From Lumbricus rubellus (lineage: Eukaryota > Annelida > Clitellata > Crassiclitellata > Lumbricidae): a DNA stretch of 64,000 bases. The number at the start of each line of letters is the position of its first letter. Within the stretch, counting starts at the first letter, position 1. Location of the stretch: positions 20,774,718 through 20,838,717 of the forward strand of contig OX243817.1 in assembly GCA_945859605.1 (NCBI GenBank), given 5' to 3'. The notes under the pieces are model-generated. The model was given only the letters and a program-made list of their open reading frames with translations. It was not told where the DNA came from and did no database searches. Made by a program: the position numbers and the translations under genes. Positions 44,181 through 56,000 of this stretch are shown piece by piece.

Positions 44181-47057
44181 ATGCCAGAATTCGGGAAGAA
44201 ACGTCAGCGCAACGCTTCTGGCGACCACAGTCTCGACGGCTTGACGGAGTTTGAGCGCAAGAAACAGCGTCACGCGTCTGGCGAGTCGACTCTATCGACG
44301 GACAGCGTGAGTCGCTACATTCCGACTCCTCTCGACGGTGGCTACGGTTGGGTGATCGTGTTTGCGTCGTTCATGAACCATGTCATCGTTGACGGAATCG
44401 CTTTCACGTTTGGAATATTTTACGGAGAGTTTCTAGAATATTTTGGGGGTGGAAAAGGAGAGACGGCGCTGGTCGGTGCACTGCTGTCGGGATTTTACCT
44501 CCTAACCGGTATGTTTTAAGATTAGTATTCATTCATTCATTCATTCAAGAATTTGTATAGCGCTTCTTCAAGGGGGGACTGCTCAGAAGCGCTCTCGACT
44601 CTAGTATGCAAAAAAGGACAGTTTTGTGTTTAATAAAAAATGTTTCAGTAATAACCCTAGAAAGTAGACGTAGCTCCTGTGGAAGCCCATTCCAGACAAC
44701 TGGGCCAATCACAGAAAAGGCTCTATTCTGCATCGTTGCAGTTCCTGCGAATAGGACCAAAAGCAATCCCTTCTGTGCAGAATGGAGGGGACAAGGGCCT
44801 TGGGTACTTGTGGAGCAACAAAGCTCTCGCAAGTAGTCTGGGGCAATTCCAAGCTAGAGCAGCAATCCTAAATTCAGTGCGCTGCTGAGTAGGAAGCCAG
44901 TGTAATGCCTCCAGCATATAGCTGGACACATGATCAAACTTAGGGATTTGTCCAATTAAGCGTGCTGCAGAGTGTAAGACTCGGTTTAAGCACATTATTC
45001 AATTGGGCTTTCTGTTCTTTGATATTGTTGTCTCCTTGTTTCTAACTTGTTATGATGTCTGCATATTTCAATGTCTATTGATCATTCGACTTTCTTCCAA
45101 CACTGCTGGCCATAGGCGCAACCACCCTATGGGACCCACGGGACGCGTCCCCCCAACTTTTGAGTGGTCCCCTAACTCTATTAGTATGGTCCCCCCAACT
45201 TTTAGGACGTGATTCATTATGGTCCCCTCCAACTTTTAGGACGTGATTGCGCCTATGCTGCTGGCTATTTAAAGTTTACCATAAACATGACCTGGATGCT
45301 TAAGTGTCTGACGAATTGTAAATGATCTGTTTTGCAGCACACAGCACCTGCAGAATATGAAATGAAATTTAATTCGTCTTCTGATTTTTGCACTTAGGTC
45401 GGTTCGAATGCAAAATGTTGCCACTCCATCCTCCACTGTGCTTTCTCTATGAGTTTTTTGGTATTCATTTTTTATCATCCAGTCTAGCATCATCTGTCTT
45501 GGTCTTCCTCTTGTCCTTCCCCGCCCCCTAATTTTCAATTCAATCACCATTCTGAGCAGAGTATCGCCTGTTAGCCACGTGTCCAATCCATTTTTTAAAT
45601 TTGATTAAGGGATCATAATTCCATAGTCCGTTTCATAGTAATTTGTCAATTGTTATGGATATGTGGGCAGTGTTGTGCGTTACTCGTTACTAGTAACGCG
45701 TTACTAGTAACTAGTTACTTTTTGAGGTAACTATTGCAGTAACTAGTTACTTTTCCAAAAAAGTAACTAGTTACAGTAACTGATTACTTTTACCAGGTAA
45801 CGGTAACTAAAACAACAATAGTTACTTTTCGTTACTTTCTCTGTTCTCCTTTGACCTAAATTGTCGTGGGTTGAGCTCATTTCAAATTCCCGGTATTTAA
45901 CTGGGCCTAAGTTGCAATTATTGTGAATAGGGTAATACTGCATACGACGACCTGGAATTAGGTCAGACGATATGATGTGAGTCATCATGTGACCAATGCA
46001 CCGACTGACCACAGCGCAAGGAACACAACAAGTAGCAGGCTAGCCAAGATTCAATAATATAATTAGTGATTGATCTTGCAGGCTAGCCTAGCTCCAGTTG
46101 TCTGATATTAGGGAAACAATGGTCCGTCTGTTTGCTGTCCAGGTTCTTCCACTCACATGTCGGGGCAATTCTAGAGGTGGGGGCTTGGGTCTCATCAACG
46201 CGTGTCAATCGAAGTTTGGCGCTGTGACGTCGCAGGGCAGCCGTCGGGCAGGGCTGCTGACATCTGTTTACGTTCTGTCAGTCAACTGAATGGTGTGTGG
46301 GTCATTGGTGTGTGGAGAACTGTAGGCTATACATGAACCAAGCAAGGAATGGGTGGGAGCAAACCCAAATCCGCTGCCTGATCACTGGGAAACACCTTCC
46401 TCTAGTCACCCTCTTACCTTCACTAGGGCATTTGCTTATCTGTCGTTTTGGCATTAATTTTATTAACCAAGGAATTGTTGCAAAACGGGTCAAGTAGTTC
46501 AGTTAAAAAATCCGAATTTTTCGTAATTCCGAAAAACTGGATTCCAAATTTGTCAATCCAGGGATTACGGTTTTGTGAAGTGTCCGGGATTCCCGAGATC
46601 CATGGATTCAGGGTCCCGGGATTACATTTTCTAGTAGTTACTTACTTTTGCAATCCAGACTATTACTTTAGTGATTACATGCTGAAAGACTCAATCAATG
46701 ATATTGGACCAGTGGTAACTAAAAGTAACTATAGTTACTTTGAAAAGTAACTGTAATCAGTTACTAGTTACTTTTTTGGCAAAGTAATCAGTTACAGTAA
46801 CTAGTTACTTTTTGCAGTCCAGTAACTAGTTACTGTAACTGATTACTTTTAAAAAGTAACTAGCCAACACTGTATGTGGGATATTTAGTTGTGCTCAGTA
46901 TTTGTCACCGATTTTCGGAATTTGGGTCAGCAGCTTGATGTTCAGGCCTCAGCCCTTTAAATGGACTGCTTGAAGTTAGTGTTTGTACATGTAGAACTCG
47001 TTGAATGGGTTTGCAGCTTGTGGCTGAACAGTGCAATGCTTCAAGTATAAAGATTCA

Positions 47058-47097
<40 letters not shown>

Positions 47098-50000
47098 GTA
47101 TATAAAGACATGTGATGAACTGGACTCCGGAGGGAAGAAGCGGAAGAGTCAGACCAAGGAAAAACTGGCAGCAAAACAATTAGAGAAGACTTGAGATGCA
47201 TGGACATGACGTTGGACGAGGCGATACAACTGGCGGTGGACAAGGAAAAATGGAGGAGCTGCATTGCACGATGTGCAGAATTGCACAAAGAGGACTGATG
47301 ATGATATAGGTAAACGTATCTTATGGCTGCCAGAGGCACTCGACAGTGTAGTGGATGGATGGTATGCTGGACTGCCCAATGCCCATCGAGAGGTTAGGGG
47401 TTCAAACCCCTGCCAGGGCAGAAATGTGGTTCGAGCTATCTGCTCCACGGGTGCCCCCTAACCAACTCAGCTATTATTTGTACACTAATGTGTACACTGG
47501 GGAGGTGAGACAGTAAGGGAGAGGATTAGCCGCCTGCCCTCCTATGTCAAGGCTAAGAAAATGAATTAACACTTCCTACTCATTGCTGCCTCCTGACTAG
47601 CAACTAGCTTAAGGTAATGTTCATCTTCTTGCATGTCTACCAAGACTATTGGCATTGACCTTTCCTCACTTTTCCCAGCTCTAACCAACTCAACTACAGT
47701 ATGTGAGACGAAGTGGGTACCCCTCCCTCTCTTTTGGATCTAGTACTGCTCAGGGCTTAAAGTGTGGCTAGAAGGTTATGCAGGCATCCATGCACTTCTT
47801 TTAAAATTTTCACACTTGCCACTTATTAGGCCAGCACAGCCTGGAAAGGGAAACGGCGTCCAGGCACTTCTTCTTCTACAATTTAAGCGCTGGTACTGTT
47901 GTACAGAAGTCCATAACTGCAGGCATGGTAAGGATGGAGTTTGTAGCTCTGCTATTTCAAGACACATTGCCAGAGGAAACCTTTGAACTGGCCCACAAAT
48001 ATAGCAATAATATGTCAAGAAGGCTGGATGGCTGGGCAGACTTTTTAACCCTACAGTCATTGACACATGTGTGGATGGAACACCATCAACACATGTGTCA
48101 TTGACACATGTGTGGATGGTGTTCCATGCAAATTAAGTAGTTAGCATTTGACTTTATTAAGGGTACTGATAGAAATCCAACATTTTAGCACAAAATTCTG
48201 TTGACCTTTAAAGATAAAGGCACAGTAATTGTTGATTTACAAGCCTGTTGTGGCCTTAGCATTCTGAGCGTCTTTACCCGCTGACCTTTTGTCCTTATTT
48301 AACACAGGCTAATTATTGAATTTATTATTGAATTTATTGTTACAGCTTGAACTTGTTCACGTGCTTCCAGCTTGTCTTTCGGCTTCACCCAAAGTGAAGC
48401 TATTTCTTCACAAGCTCTTAACACACAATTTTGTAGTGGTGTCAGATATTGACTTCCTCATCTGGTTATAATAAATCCACCCACGAATTTGGTTAAATGA
48501 GTCCACACTCTTAATTAGTAACATCCGTGGAATTCTGTAGATGGTCTCCCGGCATCGATGGCGTGTTTATCAACGCTCATGAATAAGCTTGTGCCCTTCA
48601 CTTGGCTTTCAAGTGGTGCTTAAAAAATTTGGAGGTTATGATTATTCCAGTGCAACTCGGTCGTGCACAGTTCTATTCGACCGGAGTTGGCCTGGGAGTG
48701 CTCCTGAGTGTACAACCTTGAAAGTGCTATATCAAATTGCTGAAATAAAATAAAATAAATAAAATAAATTCTGTCATGCTTGTGTCTAAATGCACAGAAC
48801 ATCAATTGATCGAAGACTGAAATCAATAAAACTGTTGTGAAGTTAATATTAATCAGAAGGCACGCAAACTAAATCCCAGAGAGACTGAGAGGTGTTCTAA
48901 GGTGTCCAAGCGAATGAAACAAGGTAGGTCTTCAGTTGGGAATGAAATAACATAAGCGGCTAAGCAGAAAGAATAGAATCTATGTATTGAGAGTGTTCCC
49001 AAAGCTTGGTCCAGCAGACAAAAAGGCTCATTGTCCAAGAATGGTTAAGGCTTAAGTACAACCACAGAAAGACAATCAGTTGACTTCAACAAATAATAAT
49101 GTTGTTTGATTGATTCCGAAAATTTATATAGCGCTTCCTCAAGGAACCTACTCAGAAGCGCTCTCTGCGCTGGCCCACTTGATTTTAAATGTCATTAAGA
49201 CATGTTCAGGTTGATATACTATGAGTCTGTGTTCATTTTTGTAGCTCCAGTGGCTGGTTCACTGGTAAACAAGTTCGGCTGTAGGTCGGTATCGATTGCT
49301 GGGTCGTTGATTGCTTTCTTCGGATTCACCTTATCAACTTTATCGACAAACATCAAGTTGTTGTCGCTCACGTACGGAGTCATTGGAGGTAAGCAACCAG
49401 GGACTAATGTAATGTAATGTAATGTAATGTCATTGGAGGTAAGCAACCAGGGACTACGACTTCATTACGTAGTTATTGACTCGTATGGTTTGCTTTGCCT
49501 AGACACCTGGTAAATTGTGATGATCTCACTTATTTAGTGCTTCCATTAGTACGTATTTGTTGCTGTTAGTACTTAGTCTGTCTTGTTAGTACTTAGTTGT
49601 TGTTGTTGTTGTTTTTATACCTAGTAGGTGTTAATACTAGTTGTTGTTGTATACTTGGTCTGTGTTAGTACTTAGTTGTTGCTGTTAGTGTTAGCATTTG
49701 AGTCCATTGTGTTAGTATTCGGTGGCTGCTGTTACTAGTTGCATTGGTACTCACCAGGTAGTTGTTGCTGTTGTTAATACATACTTAGTCCCTGTGTTTT
49801 CTGACTTCACTCTGGTGATTTATTGTTTTGGTTCAGTTATTGCTTTTATTATTACTATTATTTTCTACTATAATACATTTTTCGACTATGATTATTTTTT
49901 CAAGCAATGACCTTAATACTATTACAAATGAAATTTATCAAATGAAAACTTTCTAGATCCTGACCTTTTAAGTCCTGACCTTGTCTGCAGTTTCATGGAT

Positions 50001-53000
50001 CTTGGCTGTGTAAATGTTGATTTTAGCTGAAGCTTTGCTGGTCTTGGTCATGGCCTCAATATATTATGAATCTTGGTCCTGTTCGGTTGTTTTATTACCC
50101 TGTTGACATCACATGTTGCCAGTGAATATCATGCGTCTGATTAAATCACTGACTAAATTTAATGGCTATAAATAGATTTACCAAATTCTTTATCCGTAAA
50201 ATTTTGTAATCGCAATCATACTCTCCAAACGTCTAAAGCACCACTTGAAAGTCAAGCGCAGGGCTCCAGCGTATTCACGAGTGCTGCTGCTTCACTGATT
50301 AATTAATTAAAAGTGATTAATGAATGAAGACTGAAAGAATTGTTCTGTCTCTCTAGGATTTGGTCTCGGTTTGCTTTATCTGCCAAACATCATCGCTGTC
50401 AGCTACTACTTCCATCAGCGACGGGCGCTTGCCACTGGGATTGCCGTCTGTGGAGCGGGAGTGGGATGCTTTGTGTTTGCTCCGGTCGGGCAGTGGCTGC
50501 TTCAAGTCTACGATTGGAAGAATGCGATGCTTATCGTGGCCGGGGTAACGTTGCACGGGTGCGTCTTTGGTGCGCTTCTACGGACCTTGGAACCGAATTG
50601 TCGCGTGAAGAAACCCAGAGAGAAGAATGTGTTCGACCGACTCAAGGAAGACATCGAGAAGAAGACTCGCACGAGAAAGACGTCGGATTATGTTCCGGCT
50701 GGAAAGGAAATTATTGAGGTCACGATGTGCTTTGTTTTGTCAGTTATAGATAAAATGTATGCAACAGGCCAGAGAAACCAAGTTAGGCTCATATGCTGTG
50801 CTGGATATAACCATTGTTATTGCATTTATTTCTAACCTAATTATGAACTTGCAAATAGGTGCATGTACAAACATATGTAACTGTGCAAACATACATACAT
50901 ACCATTCGAACATAATATGCATATTGCATAAGCTTACATATATGCATAACTATGCAAACATACATAGATACATACCATGAAAACAAAAATAGATACATGA
51001 CCAGTAGTGTAGTCCTAAAAAATGAAGTGGGGGAATGCTCTTTATAATAATATTATTAGTAGTAGTATTATTATTAGTATTCCATTATCCCTGGAAAAAA
51101 GTGGGGGAACGGCGTTCCCCTGCGTTCCCCCCCACTACACCACTGTACATGACAAGCATGCATATATAAATGCATATTTATAAATATGTGAATGGTACGG
51201 ATAAGTTTATGATGAGGTGACTTAAACCTGATCTGATGAACTTGCAGAAGGTCCAGGTGATCAAGGAGGCAAGAGAGAAGGCGTTGCATGAGGAGGAGAT
51301 GGAGTCAGGAGGTCCTGCTTCCCTTCTTAACTCTCTTGAGCTTATGCAACATCGGAAGAGCCTGGACTCAGCTAGAGAGGTTGGTCAACAATCTACAGAT
51401 GATCCAATCTAAGTGTTCTGCAAAAAACGGTTTTGAATACTGCTGCAAAATTTTTTTAAAACTCTTCTAAAAAGACATTTGTGCAATAATGTTACAATGC
51501 TGCATCTTAGTTGTCCTAAACCAAAAGTTATATGTTACTGATCCTAACAGTCTATACCACTCATGCTTTTACCACCTTTGTCAGCTGCTTTCCGTCAACC
51601 ACTGCACTGCCTCTCCATGCATGCTATCACTACCTTCTTTCGTGCTCTTCTTATGCCACTCTCATTTTCCATCTCCACTGCTAATAATAGTAATGGTCAG
51701 AGTTATCAAGTCATGGATTGAAATTCATGTGATGCAACTAGTTGAAAAGTTGCCTTATTTAAATTTAAAATCAATTAATGCAGTCTGTGTTTTTGTTAAT
51801 TTCAGTCAAAGTCGATGGGCAGTGACAGCGGGTTACCAGTGTCACTGATCATACCAGATGTTGTCATTGAAAGCCCGGATGTTGACAAGAAGGACATCAT
51901 GAAAACATCGTCAGAAAATGATTGTCCCAACAAGGAACCAGATATTGGCAAAAAGGTTAAGTCAAATCTGATTTTAACAAATGCAATTTTCTGATTACCT
52001 AATACTTTCTGCACTAGATTGAATGATGTATGTGCTATTGGGGTAGATTTGTATTGACATAATTATGTGACGCCCATAAAAGTAATCTTTTATTTCTTTT
52101 ACTTATTATAATTATTATATTATGACAAATTTTATTTGTTATTTTTATATTATGACAAATTGTCGTAATTATTATTATTATTATTATTATTGACTGCTTA
52201 CATCTTTTTTAGTCTTTTCTCTACTTCTTATAGATGTATCCTGTATTCTAATTAAATTACCTTAAGCAAGTGTTTCATTCAATCATGCTACCTTAGAGTT
52301 TTGTTTCAATCATGTTACTTTAGAATTGTGCTTCCATCATGTTACCTTAGAATACGTTCTTCAATCTGCTAGTTTCATTTTGCTGATGCAGTGTGTATCA
52401 ACATTGATTTGCTGCTTCTAGGTTGGTTTTGGTCTGACAACCAATGGAAATAGTGGAAGCGAGAAGACAAAGACCAATGCTCTGTTGTCACCAGGAACTA
52501 ACGTCTTGTTTGCAGGACTGGGAAACAAATGTGCCAGCGACAATTACCTGGGCGTAAACACAAGTCATCAGTACAGGTACTTTTAATGTTTTGAAGGCTA
52601 ATCTTATCGTATGAACCCATGGCAGCTACATTCACTGAACTCAAAGCTGGTCACTCTGTACCATGGGCATCAACTGAAGAGCAGACGTGGGCTTGATGAA
52701 AGTTGGTTTTGGAAATGTACCCGTAATATAAAGCTGCTGTTAAACTAGTATTAAATTTGTTATTCATTCATTCATTATAGAGATTTATAGCTTTATGGCG
52801 CTCCTTCTACGTTATTACTTCGGACCACTCCCGACTCATCTCTGGCTGAAAAGGACTGTAAAACTGTTAAAATTTTTTATTAAACTATTATGTGCAAATG
52901 TTCCAGCAATGTGTGCATGCATGCACGTTTCGGTCTGTAGGCCTAACTTTAGTTCAAAAATCTCAGGTGCTTAAATACCTGTTGGCCTAGTTTACTACTT

Positions 53001-56000
53001 GCTACATATGATTAGCAATCTGGTTTATGATGTGGCTGGACTGGCCACCCATCTGATATGAAAAGGCTGAGAATCCTGGTGGTGCTTCATGACTCTTGTG
53101 GCTAGCTTAAAGAACTCTTAATCAGCCTCTTCTTCCTGTTGTTTTTCTTCATCTTTTTCATCTAGTCTGTAATCTCTAAAAAAAGCATGGAGTTTAAGAT
53201 ATCAATTATTTAAAAATACTCCCTGTTTTTCCATTGAGCATTGATTTTAAGATATCAATTACTTTAAAAATTACTCCCTGTTTTTCCATTGAGCATTGAG
53301 TTTAAGATACCAATTACTTTTAAAATTGCTCCCTGTTTTTCCATTGAGCATTGAGTTTAAGATATCAATTACTTTAAAAATTGCTCCCTGTTTTTCCATG
53401 TAGATCCCCTGGCAGCAAACTTCCCCCTGGTGTTCATCGCACCGACTTTTCCAGACCTCTCTATCGTAGCGACATCTTCTACAGCGGAAGTTTCGTTCGC
53501 ATCCCTCAGTTTCGTTCGCAACCGAACGTCAACAGCTACATCAAGAGCGTGACGACAATACCCGATGATTCGGAACCATCGGAATTGTACATCTGCCGCT
53601 GCATCCCGATTTCAAAGGCTGCCAAGGACACGCTGAAACAGGTGAGCTGTGCTGTGTGAACTGTCGTGTACAGTATTGTATTGTCACTTTTACGTAGATT
53701 GTAGAGCAAGTTGTTGCAGAACAAATTGATCTGGGTGCTCGGTATGGTAATTAACACATTTGTTAGCATGTCAAATGCTTATCTGTTGCAAGGAATTGTG
53801 GATGCAGCATATATGGTAATGTTGATACATTCAAGAAGATTGTTATTAAGGAAATACCGGTAGATCATTGCTGTGAGCGGTGATGTAGTTAGGCTGCACA
53901 ATTTAGAAGTATGTGTGACCAAAATGAACAAGAGTGAGACAGAGAGAGAAGGAGAGCAAGAGAGAGAGCTAGAGAGACAGAAAGACAGACATAGAGAGAG
54001 ACAGACAGACAGACAGAGACTATGAGCTGAACAGCATCTGCAAACTGAACTTGTCCTTCCATGAGTTATAGAACATGTTTCTGAACTGCTGGAAGTATAC
54101 TAAAGGTCATTCTGTGCATTGAGAAGATTGATATATCCAGCAAGTACTGGTTAGCATTACTAGCCAATGTGACAGTGAACTTTTCTGCATGATTGAAATT
54201 TATATGATGAACTGCAAGGGCTGGCATCCCTTACATGGTGTCACGATAACTGGTTCACCGACAACTGGTTCAACGACAATTGGTCCACGGACAATTCGTT
54301 CACCGACAAATGGTTCACGACCATTGGTACACGACAATATTATTGGCTCACCGGCAAATGGTGAATCTAAATTGGATGAAGGTTGCGTAAAGGTGAAATA
54401 GAAGCTGGATTGACAAAAATAACTATTGAGAAATGGAAGCCGGATTAATTATAAAGGGCTTGAGAAATGGAAGCTGGATGCATGTTGAAATACATGAATG
54501 AAAATCATCCATCCAGCTTCTATTTATCAAGCATTATATTCATTAATCCAGCCTCTACTTCAGATATAAAAATACCATTATCCAGCTTATATTTCACCGG
54601 CGTTTTTATCAATCCAGTTCCAATTTAAACAATAACATTTTCATCAATTCAGCTCCAGTTTAAGCATGAACACTTTAAGCAATCCAGCTCCAATTTCAGC
54701 ATGAATATTTTCATCAGTCCAGCTCCAGTTTGAGCAAGAATATTTTCATCAATCCAGCTCCAATAATATTGTCGTGTAACATTTGTCGTGAACCAGCCGT
54801 CGGTGAACGAATTGTCCGTGAACCAGTTGTCATTGAACCAGTTGTCGGTGAACCAGTTGTCGTGGAACCCCCTTACATATGCGCAATGCCTCTGTTGATA
54901 TGCCTTTGTCTGCAAGGCTTTGTGAAAATTAGCAAGAATTGTCATTTTTTTCATGTTATTAGTTGTTTATTGTTACTAAGTTAAGCTTTATGGTTGTTGA
55001 TTGTTACTTTTAGTATTTACAAGTTCTTCAGATTTTTTTATAAAGATTTCTACTATTCATTAAATATTTTATTGCTATACAATACTTAATCATAACTACT
55101 ATATGCTATTTTACATTATTTTTATATCCCATTGTGCATTTGCTAGTAATGAAGTAATAAGGGCCATACTTACTTACTTTCATCTTCTTTCTATTGTACA
55201 GATGACAGACATATCACTGCTGCGTAAACCAATCTTCTTTATTCCGTGCCTGGCCAACTTATTCGGCGCCATCGGACTCTTTATTCCGTTCGTCTACAGT
55301 ACGGACCGTGCAATCTCTCTTGGAGTCGATCCACAGAAGGCAGCGTTCCTTCTGTCTGTCATAGGTATAATTACTGCCGACTAATTAATTATTGGTCTTT
55401 CAAAACAATTGTATCACTTATACAATTTCAAAACAATTGTGTCGCTGTTTCAGTTAAATCTATTTTGAACACCAATAATAAAATTACAGTGAAATCTATT
55501 TTGAGCACCAATAATAACAATGATTTAGTTGATACCAGCATTTGCTATTATGGTGTCATACTGACATGAGCCGCTAAAGCCATGCTTACTCCAGTAGCAA
55601 AGACCTAATGCTTCCTAAGTGACTGAATATCACGTTTTCAATTCCCGCTAAAGATCCAGAATTTGAAATTAATGAGCCGTCAAGTAATTTCTAGTGTTAG
55701 ATTATTATCTGTTTGATTCAGGCAGATACCAGCATTTGTCTGTGAAGTAGCAATGAGTTGCACCATTCAAGAGAATTCTGAGAGTTCATCTATTTATCTT
55801 GGTGTAAAACTTGTTGTAATTTTACTTCAGGTATTACGAACACATTTGGTCGCATCCTTGCGGGATTTCTTGCCGATCTCAAGCACGTTAACCCGCTTCT
55901 TCTTCACAACGTTGCGCTGTTGGCTGGTGGTGCAGCGTGCATCTTGAACATGTTCTGCGTTGAATATGTTACGATGTGCTGTTTTGCAGCTTTCTTTGGA

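Noticed and set aside
47350..47420. A functional tRNA gene
   Set aside because: The B box is good, but no complete cloverleaf or acceptor-stem pairing is evident and it follows a LINE tail, so it is more likely a SINE head.
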